Shown here: piece by piece, positions 1 to 10,136 of the stretch
How positions within the stretch are numbered: the first letter of the stretch is position 1
Layout of the letters: each line of letters begins with the position of its first letter
Assembly: GCA_018806915.1 (NCBI GenBank)
Contig: JAGKQI010000078.1
Span: 62,001 to 126,000 of the forward strand
Length of the DNA: 64,000 nt
Source: Phytophthora colocasiae
Lineage: Eukaryota > Oomycota > Peronosporomycetes > Peronosporales > Peronosporaceae
Direction: 5' to 3'
Notes under the pieces: generated by a model
Seen by the model: the letters and a program-made list of their open reading frames with translations, nothing else
Told to the model about the DNA's origin: nothing
Databases searched by the model: none
Translations under genes and position numbers: made by a program

Positions 1-64
1 TTTTCATAGCCCGACCGGGGTCCAACACCGCTGGATTAACCCCTTCAATCCCGGATACGGGACA
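1..64 (-). repeat. Visible start (U3 side) of the 3' LTR of element A
   Basis: These 64 bases match 13130-13193 without a difference. Read on the minus strand the LTR starts TGTCCCG. The remaining 430 or so bases lie left of the window. Confidence 0.9.
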
Positions 65-1123
65 TTCCCCCCGACTAGAAGTCCGCCGTCCTCGGAGGAC
101 GCCGTGTTGGACCTCGTCGGCCATCCCCCTCAAGCGTTCCGCCATGCCCAAGTCAGCGTCCGAGGCGTTCTCACGAACAAGGTGGCGCCGCGCCTTAGAG
201 GGAACGCTATTAGCTTCGCTCTCCGACTCTTCTTCAGAAGAAGAGGAGACTTCAACTTCCTCGACACCAGGAGCCTCACCTCGGGTCCGGACGGCTGGTT
301 TCTTTAAACGCAAAATGCTATCTTCTTCCGCGCGGTAACGCTCCGAAGCGTTCCGCTGAACGCTGTCCAAAGCGTCTTCAATAATCCCACGAGGGGCTAT
401 CTTCCGCAGCCGCCCATCTCGGTCTCCAAGGCGCCATCCATGAGTGACCAGTCCGACCACTCCTACGATCTGAGTGACCAGGAATCCCTGGGCCGTCCAA
501 TTCCAGTAATAGCTCGAGACATTGAGGACCACCAGCGCAACGACGACCCCCAAGGCTCCGCACGACACGAACTCCAAGACATCGTACAGCAACATCGGGA
601 TATGGATGACCATAGATAGAGAGAGAAGCGTTGCCCAGCACAAGCCCTGGACGCCCCCATACACACGCTTCCACGCATTGGCACACCCTTCCTTCCACGC
701 CAGACAATAGCGTTCTATCGACGCGCAAGTTTCCAGCACAAGGTCAGGACCGTACTCGCCAAACGTCACTTGGAACGCAACCCACCAGCTCCTATGCACT
801 CGCCCGTATCTCCCGTACTCCAAAGCGTTCTGCTCCAGCACCTGTACAGGGACCGCGAAGAAGGTACTCCATAAAGCGTACCCGTAGGCGAGTCCGTGAA
901 GTTGTCGGAGAGACGGGTTCCGGAGCACCTCTTGATAACGAGAGGTATAATCTAGCCACATGCCACCATTCAACCGTGTCACTCTCCAAACTTCAGTGCA
1001 GAATGTCCAGATCACGTCACGCAAGGGCGTCGTCACGATCCACGCGACAACCGTTCCTATATACACAGGTAGGAGCTCGAACCGTGCATATTCTGCCCAT
1101 ACGTAGCTAGCCCACGCTTCCAT
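1..1123 (-). CDS. Multi-pass membrane protein in env position, runs into the 3' LTR (partial)
   Basis: An uninterrupted minus-strand frame opens after a TGA and has its first ATG at 1121-1123. It stays open through position 1, so the stop lies outside the window. The same frame read in the intact LTR copy ends at 13041-13043, which would give a protein of about 403 residues whose last 50 are LTR-encoded. The N-terminal two thirds has several long hydrophobic stretches, including LPVYIGTVVAWIV, ATLLSLSMVIHIPMLLY and ALGVVVALVVLNV. An Arg/Lys-rich turn follows, then a Glu/Ser-rich tail. It lies 3' of integrase on the gag-pol strand, where env sits in retrovirus-like Gypsy elements. It does not look like a classical single-span fusion glycoprotein: no furin site or clear signal peptide was seen. 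Function unknown. Confidence 0.6.
   Translation of the reverse strand, partial: MEAWASYVWAEYARFELLPVYIGTVVAWIVTTPLRDVIWTFCTEVWRVTRLNGGMWLDYTSRYQEVLRNPSLRQLHGLAYGYALWSTFFAVPVQVLEQNALEYGRYGRVHRSWWVAFQVTFGEYGPDLVLETCASIERYCLAWKEGCANAWKRVYGGVQGLCWATLLSLSMVIHIPMLLYDVLEFVSCGALGVVVALVVLNVSSYYWNWTAQGFLVTQIVGVVGLVTHGWRLGDRDGRLRKIAPRGIIEDALDSVQRNASERYRAEEDSILRLKKPAVRTRGEAPGVEEVEVSSSSEEESESEANSVPSKARRHLVRENASDADLGMAERLRGMADEVQHGVLRGRRTSSRGECPVSGIEGVNPAVLDPGRAMK
65..72 (-). other. Polypurine tract of element A
   Basis: Directly inside the 3' LTR the minus strand reads GGGGGGAA, the expected plus-strand-synthesis primer position. Confidence 0.7.
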
Positions 1124-1437
1124 GAGCGTTCGCGTCTCAGTTCCGCTTCTTCCAGCAAAAGGAGAAATGAGTAGCGCATTGCGTATGTGATCCTTGCACG
1201 CCCCGCCGCACTCCAAGTAGCTTAACGGCAATCTGGTGTCATCAAGGGTCCGCCCTGCAGAAGTAGGTTTTCAGTTTCCGACAACTTCAACTGGCAGCCA
1301 TAAAGTAGGCCCAATCCATCGGTCTCTCGAAGTCTCTTTTCCTAAAATTTGCCAAATTTTGATGCGCCAGGTCCCATAAGGAACTGTCTCCAGTTCTTCT
1401 CATTCTGCAACTTTCCGCTCGCCACACAGTCCTTACT
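1124..1437. other. Non-coding spacer between two divergent accessory ORFs of element A
   Basis: This 314-base stretch separates the minus-strand membrane ORF (start 1123) from the plus-strand ORF (start 1438). It is the only place for a shared internal promoter, but I see no recognisable core promoter element in it. Confidence 0.35.
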
Positions 1438-3330
1438 ATGGGTAAATCCCGTCTCCCTTCCGACGAGCAGAAGCTGCTGAAGCGGCTCATGGAGCGCTAC
1501 GCAGAGGAGGAATCCGACACGGAAGATGCAGCCACGGTCGGTGCCCAAGAAGCGTTCTGGTCTGAGATGCGCGAAGTGTTGAGCGTTAACGAGAGTTCCG
1601 CCGGGCTGGACATTCTGGATGACGTCGCAGAAGCAGTGATTGACCAGACCGGGGCGGCTTCGGACACATTTAGCGGCCCCATCCTCATCCCCCCCAAGCC
1701 CACGCGTCAAAAGGCCAGCAGGCGTCCCGAAAACCATCCGCGGTTTGCCAATAACAGCTCCAAGACTTCTTCGTCCACCGAGTCGTCGCCTAGGAACGCT
1801 CCGAGGTCCAAGCCAAAGTCGCCCAAGAAGAGGAAGGAGCGATCTACAGGTGGGTCGTCGGCGTCGCAGTCGTCGCCTCGCAAAACTCCATATTTTACAG
1901 AAGCGTTGGCGGATACTACGCCTCAAGAAATTCGTGACGACTTGGAGGATTTGTATCGTCGAGCGGCTCGTTCGGACCGTTCCACTTTCCAATTAGCGTT
2001 CCCCTGGGAGGGTTCTCGTCTCTGGTATGACCCAGAGGAATACCCTCACGTGTATACGGCTCACTGGCGTTGGTGGAATCGTGACCGGCAGGTGTTCTTT
2101 GACTGGCAGCTTCACGTCCCGCTGAAAACTCAAGCCGCCCAGACTCGTCGCAGGAAGCAGAAGATGGAGGCGGCCGCACGTCGCATCGAGTTTCTCTCTT
2201 TCTGTATCAAGACCTGGGGCTTTTATAACTTCCTGGAGCTCATGGAGAATTGTGACGACTCGAAGACGTTGATGTGGTGGGGAGGTCAACCAGGGCGCAA
2301 CCAGTCTCGAGGGCCTGGATACCATGGACCAGTGATCGAGAGCCTTTCGTTCCTCCGCCGACGCGACGCCGAGGAGTACGCTTCCAAGGTCAAGAACGCT
2401 TTGAAACCGTTCAAGTTGAATGAGGATGGCTTCACAAGCGTTACCAATCTTTTGCTGTGGGCCGATGCCTTGGATCCTGACCATCATCGCCCCGAAAGTC
2501 GTCTCGACGATCGAGCCCTCGCTCTCGTCCTCATCGATCTTCAGTCCGACCGCCAGCCCCGCCCCGGCTGGGCAAACAGCTACAAGGAAGGCGTGTGGGC
2601 GGTCCTTCGCAAGTGCACTCGGATTATCGACTTGGCTAGGGTCCTTGTCAAGCAGTTGCAAGCCGGGACGTATAAGACGCCCGTCGTTAAGGCTTTCGAC
2701 CCTAAGGAGATCAAGCCTTCCTACGACCAGTTCAAGATCAAGGGTTGTTCTTCGGCGCATGGGTCGGGAAGTGTAGCAGCGAGTCGTATGGTACCAACCT
2801 TCTACAAGGCAGCCAAGCCCAAGTCGGCCAAGACCAGAGCAAACGACCTTAGCGTGGTCCCTGACACCTCCACGGGAACGACGGCCACGCCTCCCAAGAA
2901 TCCCAAGTCCGCCGGACCCAAGTCCACCCAGGCCCCTCCGAGCAAGACCGTTCCCGGGAACGCTTCAAGCTCCGACTCAAGCTCGGCAACCAGCAAGTCT
3001 CAGGACGCTTCTCCAGCCGAGTCCTCCCCGAAGGATACCTCGTCCAGCGGGTCCGAGCCGAAGCCGTCGTCAGCCAGCAAGCCGGCAGCCGATCCCCCCA
3101 GCAGCCCTCCGGCATCGCCTCACTCGTCACCCAAGCCGAAGTCCAAGGACGGGGCTTCAGGGTCCGGTAAGAAGTCGGCTTCTTCTCCCCAATCGGGCGA
3201 CAACTCTGAGGACGAGGCCAGTGACGAGAGCGACAGCGAGGCCAGCGACAACGACGATGAGGTCTCTGACTACGAGCCGCACTCCGACTCGGAAGAAGAG
3301 AAGCCGCCGGCCAAGAAGCAGAAGGTCTAG
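1438..3330 (+). CDS. Antisense accessory ORF of element A, 630 residues, nuclear-looking
   Basis: An intact ORF on the strand opposite gag-pol, between the integrase end and the membrane ORF. Residues about 15-35 are acidic and 85-150 are Ser/Pro/Lys-rich. Residues about 155-410 look globular, with many Trp and Arg (for example RWWNRDRQVFFDWQLHVPL). From 420 on the chain is Ser/Pro/Lys low complexity, followed by an acidic Glu/Asp/Ser stretch, and it ends in PPAKKQKV, which resembles a basic nuclear localisation signal. I do not recognise the globular region. It is the only long ORF of the element without a frameshift or internal stop, which suggests selection or recent decay elsewhere. Extra and antisense ORFs are known in some large plant Gypsy elements; whether this one is homologous to any is not visible here. 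Confidence 0.7.
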   Translation: MGKSRLPSDEQKLLKRLMERYAEEESDTEDAATVGAQEAFWSEMREVLSVNESSAGLDILDDVAEAVIDQTGAASDTFSGPILIPPKPTRQKASRRPENHPRFANNSSKTSSSTESSPRNAPRSKPKSPKKRKERSTGGSSASQSSPRKTPYFTEALADTTPQEIRDDLEDLYRRAARSDRSTFQLAFPWEGSRLWYDPEEYPHVYTAHWRWWNRDRQVFFDWQLHVPLKTQAAQTRRRKQKMEAAARRIEFLSFCIKTWGFYNFLELMENCDDSKTLMWWGGQPGRNQSRGPGYHGPVIESLSFLRRRDAEEYASKVKNALKPFKLNEDGFTSVTNLLLWADALDPDHHRPESRLDDRALALVLIDLQSDRQPRPGWANSYKEGVWAVLRKCTRIIDLARVLVKQLQAGTYKTPVVKAFDPKEIKPSYDQFKIKGCSSAHGSGSVAASRMVPTFYKAAKPKSAKTRANDLSVVPDTSTGTTATPPKNPKSAGPKSTQAPPSKTVPGNASSSDSSSATSKSQDASPAESSPKDTSSSGSEPKPSSASKPAADPPSSPPASPHSSPKPKSKDGASGSGKKSASSPQSGDNSEDEASDESDSEASDNDDEVSDYEPHSDSEEEKPPAKKQKV

Positions 3331-3655
3331 GACTCGTCGGCTTCGTAGGTCTCTAACTGCCCGTTTCATTATTTTATCTTTTCATGTTCAGGAACGGTAG
3401 CTAAGCGTTCTCCACTTAAGCGTAATAACCGTAATTTCCATATCCACTAAGCGTAATAACCGTAATTTCCATATCCACTAAGCGTTCCCCGATACCGTTC
3501 CCAAATTCGTAATTCCCCAAAAATATAAACACGGCTTCCAGCCGTGCGTGCAATAAAAGTAATTCAAATCCAAAGTTCTCCACGGAGAACAACCGTTCCT
3601 TTCGCCTCCCTTCTCCCGTCTTGACTCTATTCAGAGCAAGACCAGCTACGCTCTT
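3331..3655. other. Non-coding gap between convergent ORFs, with two 31-bp direct repeats
   Basis: The antisense ORF and the pol C-terminus converge here. Two copies of a 31-bp unit lie at 3417-3447 and 3448-3478, and a third begins at 3479. Each starts TAAGCGT. An AATAAA near 3551 could serve as a plus-strand polyadenylation signal. CGTTCC/AGCGTT motifs are dense, as across the whole element. Confidence 0.6.
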
Positions 3656-4642
3656 TTAGAAGAGCATGCTATCCTCGTCGACAGCGACGTTAGCCTCGGC
3701 TAACCGTGCACTGCGACGAAGTTCAGGGAGTTCCTTCTCCGTGCGTCGAGCGTTCTCGAACGCTTTGATCAGAACGTCGTAGTTCGGGAGAAGCGTTCCA
3801 GCAGGCCTCCACGCGACCTCGTAGGTGGCTAAGAGCACCAAGTATTGCGTGACGCCCTTCTCCTTCCTCCTAGCCAGAATGTCCACTACCGGCATGTCAG
3901 CCCCCGACAGAGCCGTCTCCTCACCCCCAATTACTAAGCGTTCCACATAGCTCGTAGAAGGGAGGTCGTCTTCCTCAAGAGGACCCTCGTCGTCGACACC
4001 CGGCTGGCTGACGATCCCATCCGGTACCTCCGTAGGGAACGGTCTGCTCCACCGTCCCTGGAAACGCTTCAGGCGATTCACATTGATGCTCACCACGCGG
4101 TTGGGGTGCGAAGGGATCGCAATTCGGTAAGTGTTCTCCCCCACGGTACTCACGACACGGTACGGACCGTGCCACGAGAACGCTAATTTCTTGGTCGTGC
4201 GTTCGCCTCGACGAGCACGGAAGTATTGGTACACCCACACCGGGTCCCCAACTTCAAACTTGGTCTCCACTCGGCCCGGTCGGAGGACATACCGGTCTTG
4301 GGCCTTCAGAAGCTGTCGCTCAACCATTCGTCGAGTGTCCCTCAGAGAGAGATAAAGACGCCGGCGGTACGCGGCGACTTCGTTACTCTTCCACTTGTTA
4401 TCCGTGTTCAGGAACGCTAAGTCCAGCGGGAGCACGGGGTCTCGGCCATAAAGGCTAAAGAACGGTGAGTCCTTCAGCGACTCATGATAGGAAGTCCGGT
4501 ACGCAAACAGGACCCGAGGCAGATACAGATCCCAATTGGTCTGCGCTTCGTTCACAAACATTTTCAGCATTCCAATAAGCGTTCCATTGAAGCCCTTGGG
4601 TCTGCGGGTAGTACGCTGCCCCGAACAACTTCTTAATACCAA
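3656..4642 (-). pseudogene. Integrase C-terminus and chromodomain-like tail (frame-shifted pol segment)
   Basis: The frame picks up integrase at GFNGTLIGMLKMF and continues through NWDLYLPRVLFAYRTSYHES, a typical Gypsy integrase C-terminal block. Next comes a GPY-like module (FSWHGPYRVVSTVGENTYRI). A tail with the sequence pattern of a chromodomain (ILARRKEKGVTQYLVLLATY, then EVAWRP) follows and could direct integration. The frame is offset by one from the upstream integrase frame. The junction near 4600 lacks the residues that normally carry the catalytic glutamate of the DDE triad. The downstream end at 3656 is a natural stop. Confidence 0.85.
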
Positions 4643-5834
4643 GCGTCTCGTAGAAGGATCTAGCCAGCTCCGAGATGAAGTTGGACCCTTGGTCGCTCAA
4701 CAACCGCTCCGGGACCCCGTGTCTCGAAATGACCTCGTTCACCATAGTTTCCACAAACGTTACCGTGTCTAAAGCTCCGATAGCGAACGCTTCCACCCAT
4801 CGAGTGAAATAGTCGGCGAACACTAGAATAAATTTGTTTCCACGAGGCGTGGTGACCAACGGTCCAATAGCGTCCACCACCAGTAGAGAGAACGGTCCCG
4901 ACAGTTCCTGGACCGGCATTCTCTGCATCAAACCGTTCTTCCAAGGACGGTACCCTTTTCCACTTCCGCACACCGTGCACTCCCTGACGTACTCAGCCAC
5001 ATCACTTTTCCATCCATGCCAGAACGCATGTTTCCTAACCTTGTCCAGTGTTTTCGTAACGCCTACGTGCGCCGCTAGCACGTCGGTATGACAGTGGTGT
5101 AGAACGGTAGAAATGAACGGTAACGGTATAACCGGAACTTCGATAGAGCTAGCAGGCCCGGCTCGAGCCTTGAGGTAGACTTTTCTCATCAGCACGCCGT
5201 TCTTCACTTCATAATTAGGCGCCATAAGAAGCGTCCGCGCCCTCAACTGCGGGTCGAGGGCCAATGCACCATCCTTCAAATAGGCGATCATTGCCATGAT
5301 CCAAGGGGTACGCTTCTGCTCCTCGATGAAGCGTTCCTGCTGAAGTCCAAACAAGTCCACCGGCGAAACCATTAGCTGTTCCTCGGGAGCGTTCGGGTGG
5401 GAGCGCCGAGGCGACCCCCCGACTTCAGTGGAACCACGTCCCTCTCGCGTGGCTTCCGAGGCTCCAGCAGGAAGCGTTCCATCGACCGGAACCGTTCCGA
5501 CTTCTGGAACCGTTCCCGGATCAGCGTTCCTACCCTCTCCTTCTTCCTCGGAACCGTTCCCATCGGAACGCGCTTCGTTCAGCAAGTCAGCCATTGTCAC
5601 GGCGTTGATGGTGTCGGCGTGCAGCCGTGAAAGTCCATCCACGTGACCCATCGCGGTCCCCGGTTTATGGAATACTTTGAAGCGTAGCTGCGAGAGCTCC
5701 ATCGCCCAGCGTGCCAGTTTAGCGTTACTGGTACGGTTCTTCTCGTCGAATACCCACGTCAACGCCTTGTGGTCCGTATACAAATCGAACTCGCGACGAT
5801 CCAAATAACAGCGGAACTTCCTCGTGGCCCACAC
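4482..5834 (-). pseudogene. RNase H end and integrase zinc-binding/core domain (pol segment)
   Basis: The segment starts just after an in-frame TGA that breaks RNase H. It shows the RNase H end (CYLDRREFDLYTDHKALTW) and the integrase HHCC zinc finger (LHHCHTD ... CTVCGSG). The core has the first two catalytic Asp in VVDAIGPL and LLSDQGSNF. Reading diverges into unrelated sequence after YYPQTQG, where a deletion of about 11 bases shifts the frame. In intact Gypsy pol these parts are continuous with RT upstream and the chromodomain downstream. Confidence 0.9.
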
Positions 5835-5837
5835 GAT

Positions 5838-7646
5838 CCCTCAACATTCGATCTCGGAGGTTCCGTTGGTCTTGTTGACCCAATCCTTCTCGGATCCGAC
5901 AAGCAATTTGCTTGCGTACGCTACCACACGCTCCCGTCCGTCCACGGTCTGCATGAGGCACGCTCCAATAGCCATCGTGGAAGAGTCCACGTACAATTTG
6001 AAACGCTTCGAGAAATCCGGGTACACCAGGATCGGGGGTTCCACCAGTCTCCGTTTCAATTGTCGGAACGCTGACTCACAGTCCTCTGACCACTCGAACG
6101 GAACGCCTTTTCCTTTTAAGCATTCTATGGGAGCGGTGATCGCAGCGTACCCCGGAATGTACCGTCGGAAATAACTAGTCAGTCCTAGGAACGCTCGAAC
6201 GGTATGCAAGTCGTGCGGGTTCTTCAAAGTCATCACCGACTTCACCTTCTCCGGGTTGGGCAGTATCCCTGAAGGCGTTACTATGTGCCCTAGGAACGCT
6301 ACTTGGTCGCGTCCCCACTTGCACTTCTTCATTTTGAGTTTAAACCCCGCCGCACGGAACCGTTCCAAGACTTGTTTTAACCGTACCAAGTGGGTAGGAA
6401 AGTCCTCGCTGAACACCACACAATCATCGAGATACACCAAGCAAGTTCGCCACTTGAGATCCACTAGCACGTTCTCCATTAGTCGTTCGAAAGCCGGCAC
6501 CGCGTTGCATAAGCCAAAGGGCATCACCAACCACTCGAACAGTCCGTACTTGCAAGTGAACGCTGTTTTCTCCACGCTTCCTTTTGCCATCGGAACGTTC
6601 CAATACCCGGAGGCGATGTCCATAGTAGAGAACAGTTTAGCGTTCCCTAGAACGTCCAATATGTCATCAATAAGCGGCATCGGGTAGCAGTCCTTAATCG
6701 TAACGGCGTTCAGCCTCCGGTAGTCAATGCAGAAGCGTATGCCCCCATCAGGTTTCCGTATCATAAGCACCGGACTCGCCCATGGGCTCGAAGACGGTTG
6801 TATTATCCCCAAATCGAGGTATTGCTGAATCTCAGCTTCCATCACATCACCTTCGGCCTTAGAAACCCGGTATGGTCTCTGCTTGATTGGAGCATTGTCT
6901 CCCGTATCTATAGAGAACTCTAGAAGGTTGGTCCGACCCGGCTTCATCGAGGTTTCCACGAACATGTCAGCGAAAGACTCCAATAGAGAAGAGAACAGCC
7001 CTTGCTGCTCAGAGCTCAACTTCGATCCCGTAAAGTCCACCTTAAACTCTTGCCGTAACGCTTCATCCAAGGCAGGCATGGGGTCTCGGGACGGTTCAGA
7101 ACGCGAACTAACCGTTCCCAGCACGGAACTCACCCAATCAGTTCCTTTTGCGGAAGCGTTCTTGTCATCCTCATTGTCCTTCTCGTAAGTAAAGGCGGTC
7201 GCCGGCACTACCGTAGCCGCGGCGATAAGCGTTCCCTTTTTAATGATCACGTCCTCTTCTGAAGCGTTACACACTTCCACCACGACTTTGCCTTCCTTCA
7301 CAGTACACAGCGTTCGAGCAACCTTCACTGTGTCATCCAAATCCACATATCCTTCGACGAGCACAGTAGAGTCATCGGCCGCTTTTCCTTGCACATCGGT
7401 CACCACCAACGCTTGCCCCCCAGGACATAACCGTACCGTAGAGCTAATACGAGTGGTGTACATTTCCTCCACCCGAGGCGACCCGATGGCGAACGCTTCT
7501 CCCGTATCCTTAAGCGTTACCGTACTTTCATCCAGGTCGACGACGGCTCGGTACGCTCTAAGCGTGTCCGTTCCGAGGATTACATCAACATGCAGCTTCT
7601 CGATCACCACAAAAGGCCGAATTAATTCCTTCGACCCCAGTCGCAT
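5838..7646 (-). pseudogene. Reverse transcriptase and start of RNase H (pol segment)
   Basis: All Gypsy RT blocks are visible: the finger region with IRFCIDYRRLNAVT, LFSTMDIASGYWNV, FEWLVMPFGLCNAVPAFERL, the catalytic YLDD box and the thumb/connection LGHIVTPSG and FLGLTSYFRRYI. RNase H begins with LYVDSSTMAIGACL. The frame ends in TGA at 5838-5840. The next codons continue RNase H in the same frame, so this is a nonsense mutation (paralogous elements usually have Trp or Tyr here). The 5' side is in a different frame from the protease. RT itself shows no broken catalytic residue. Confidence 0.93.
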
Positions 7647-7843
7647 GGCAGGCGGACGATTCCCTTAACTCGTAACGCTTGACCCGACACGCCTTTCAGT
7701 TCCTGGGGGTACGGTTCCAATGGAGCGTCCGTCATCCCCAGCCTCTTCAGCACGCGACTGTCAATTAGACTGGCAACAGCTCCTGAGTCGATGAGCATAG
7801 CGGTAGGTAGACAGTCGATATAGCCCGTTGAGACGGCCTTCAC
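7622..7843 (-). pseudogene. Aspartic protease segment of pol, bracketed by two frame shifts
   Basis: The short frame encodes the retropepsin active-site region AMLIDSGAVASLIDS, followed by a conserved protease core ending GIVRLP. Upstream, the post-gag frame runs into a G12 run (C12 on the plus strand, 7843-7854) and is offset by one. Downstream, near 7646, the frame shifts back so that RT is again in the gag frame. The two shifts compensate. They may be mutations, homopolymer assembly errors, or slippage at the G run. Confidence 0.8.
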
Positions 7844-10136
7844 CCCCCCCCCCCACAGAACCGATTATACGTTTGCCTTCTGGAACGACGGCTTCGTCTC
7901 CATCCTCACTGAGCACTTCGGATTCGGACACTTCGCTCAGTTCCTTAGGCTCAGGACTCTTGGCCGTCGCATCCGACACGGCGTGGGCGTACTCGTACAT
8001 GCCTCCCGGCTGATCTTCACTTGAGCTAAGCGTTCCCAACGCTTCGGAACGGTTAGCAAGTAACGCAGAATGGTCAAATCGGACGTTGCAGATGCGACCT
8101 CGTCGCGAAGAACGCTTAGACGAAATGCGACACAGTTCGCACGTAGGAGTACGATCCGTTAGCTTCCTGCGAATCCCCTCTGAGTCCAACACGTATCGGT
8201 ACTTAATTCCTTGTATCAAAATGTCCACGATACTCTTCTCCAAGTGATCCACGGAACGCTCCAAGTACGCCCTTGCTCGCATTTCAAGCTCCTTCTCCTT
8301 CAGAAGGAACTCCCGGCTAAACTTCTCGCGGGGATCCCTCCGGTCACTTAGTTTCATCTGGCAGGTGCCGCACGGTCGAGGGTCTAACGTCTCCTCCTCG
8401 AACACTAGTTGGTGGACGATTCGTCGAATAAGTCCTCTCCATTGGTGTCGAACGCTTCGACGTGCCTTCTCAGGAACGCTTGATAACCGTTCCGTAATTT
8501 CCCTAGGCTTTCGATTCACAAGAGGGAGTCCAATGTTGTCGAGAATCGTCACAGGGTCTGCCTCCCCCTCGGGCTTCGCAAACTTCCTCGCCCTTGCCTT
8601 TTCACGCTTATGAGATCTTCGGTGTTTCTTCTTTCTCCCAGGGTAATCCTTCGCGTCTAAGTATCCATCAGCGTTATACAGAACGCTTGCCACAGCGTTC
8701 CCTTCGGTCGGAGTTTCACTAAAGTTTCGGTTCGCACGCTTGGCAGCTTCGGACGACGCTAGCGTAGAAGCGTACCATCTTATCCAGTACTCCGGGGTCG
8801 ATAGTTCTCCAGGCGAAGAATCTCGCGTCTTCTCAAGGGTTTCTTCTGGTATATTGAGAATGCAACTCAACTCCTTCAACGACAGCTCCTTCTTCTGTTC
8901 AGCGCTGGCCTTCACGCGCTTCTTCAGTTCGACTTCATCCAGAGGGAATAAGCGTTCCTCCAACTCCTTTTCGTACTCTTCCTTCTCTTCGTCGATGGGC
9001 GACTCGGCTCCATCTTCCAGGGCGTCCAATTCTTCAGCCGAGAAGAGTCTAGTAGAGGGGCGCCCTTCCACAGCAGGTGTCTCTTCGGGCGGCGGTTCGG
9101 GTTCGATTACCGCAGGCGTTACACTGCGACCGTTAGTTGAGCCCTCCGACTCGGGAACGGTTCCAACCGTTCCGCCAACAGCGTTCTCTTTTTCTGGCAG
9201 GTCTATTCCAGCCAGTCCGCCAGCGTCCTTCGTAGAGATAGCTTCTTCCTTGAGCCTCACCGCGTCATCGCCTTCACCGGGATCGGGAGGCGGCCTTTCT
9301 TGCTCTTCCGTCGCTTCTTCTCTTCGGGAGTCTTCATCCTCGGAAGCGTTCTCCGTTCCCTTTTTACCCGAATCCATGAACTGCACGTGCACTACTTCAC
9401 GCTTCCCCTTAGGTTTGTAGGGTGGCCACTGGAACAACACCCGTACCGCACTCACATCACTCTCGAACCGTTCCTCCAAAGCTCTTATAACCTCTGGCTT
9501 CAGGGACCCCCGTTCGGTTTCTGAGGGGTACGGTTCCTCTGTTCCACCGTTCCCACTTTCCTCACTTTCAGTCGTTGTCCGTTCTCCGTGCTCTTCTTTC
9601 CGTTCTTCACCGTTCATGGTTTCTTTCTCTAGCGGCTCCCTATTTTCCGTGCAAACGCTACTCGCCACCCTAGCGGACGCCGTCACCTCGACAGGCAGCC
9701 CCTCTTCCAGGCTGGCCATCTCCTTGTAGTCGGCGTAGTAATCGCAAAAATAGTCCTCCTCTTCAAAGGTAGCCTCTGCTACTCGACTCTCCAATGGTAA
9801 TAAAGCTTCCGCCATCATGTTCTCCTCTTCCCGCGTGTTCCCCGCGCGATAATCGTAGATATATTTGCTTCTTGTAACACTCTTTCTTTCAGCCCCAGAC
9901 GAGCTCTCGCGCTCGTCTTCCTCAGCGGAACGCTCCGTCCCGTTCTCTTCTTCGATATTCGTCATTTTCACATCCGTTTCAATCCGTTCACTCACGCTCC
10001 TTAAAGCGTTAACCGTTCTTTCTTCGCCCGGGTACGCTTCGACTTCATCCAGTTCCAATATAGAAGCGTTCCCAGGGGTGTCATCACTTAGACAAGAAGA
10101 AGGGTCGACACTCCCTTCCCCTTCCTCCTGCCCCCA
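7761..10136 (-). CDS. Post-gag acidic region, in frame with gag beyond a UGA
   Basis: The segment follows the gag stop codon (TGA at 10137-10139) without a frame change and has no ATG at its start. The first in-frame residues follow the stop directly. It would therefore be made by stop-codon readthrough, or the TGA is a mutation. The roughly 790 residues are very rich in Glu, Asp, Ser and Lys, with long charged stretches and a Cys-containing patch near the end (CGTCQMKL, CELCRI) that could bind metal. I recognise no enzyme domain. The position between nucleocapsid and protease suggests a spacer or accessory part of the polyprotein. Confidence 0.7.
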   Translation of the reverse strand, partial: WGQEEGEGSVDPSSCLSDDTPGNASILELDEVEAYPGEERTVNALRSVSERIETDVKMTNIEEENGTERSAEEDERESSSGAERKSVTRSKYIYDYRAGNTREEENMMAEALLPLESRVAEATFEEEDYFCDYYADYKEMASLEEGLPVEVTASARVASSVCTENREPLEKETMNGEERKEEHGERTTTESEESGNGGTEEPYPSETERGSLKPEVIRALEERFESDVSAVRVLFQWPPYKPKGKREVVHVQFMDSGKKGTENASEDEDSRREEATEEQERPPPDPGEGDDAVRLKEEAISTKDAGGLAGIDLPEKENAVGGTVGTVPESEGSTNGRSVTPAVIEPEPPPEETPAVEGRPSTRLFSAEELDALEDGAESPIDEEKEEYEKELEERLFPLDEVELKKRVKASAEQKKELSLKELSCILNIPEETLEKTRDSSPGELSTPEYWIRWYASTLASSEAAKRANRNFSETPTEGNAVASVLYNADGYLDAKDYPGRKKKHRRSHKREKARARKFAKPEGEADPVTILDNIGLPLVNRKPREITERLSSVPEKARRSVRHQWRGLIRRIVHQLVFEEETLDPRPCGTCQMKLSDRRDPREKFSREFLLKEKELEMRARAYLERSVDHLEKSIVDILIQGIKYRYVLDSEGIRRKLTDRTPTCELCRISSKRSSRRGRICNVRFDHSALLANRSEALGTLSSSEDQPGGMYEYAHAVSDATAKSPEPKELSEVSESEVLSEDGDEAVVPEGKRIIGSVGGGGEGRLNGLYRLSTYRYAHRLRSCCQSN

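Noticed and set aside
8740..9420. 226-codon plus-strand ORF in the post-gag region
   Set aside because: Ser-rich shadow of the Glu-rich sense frame; no independent evidence.
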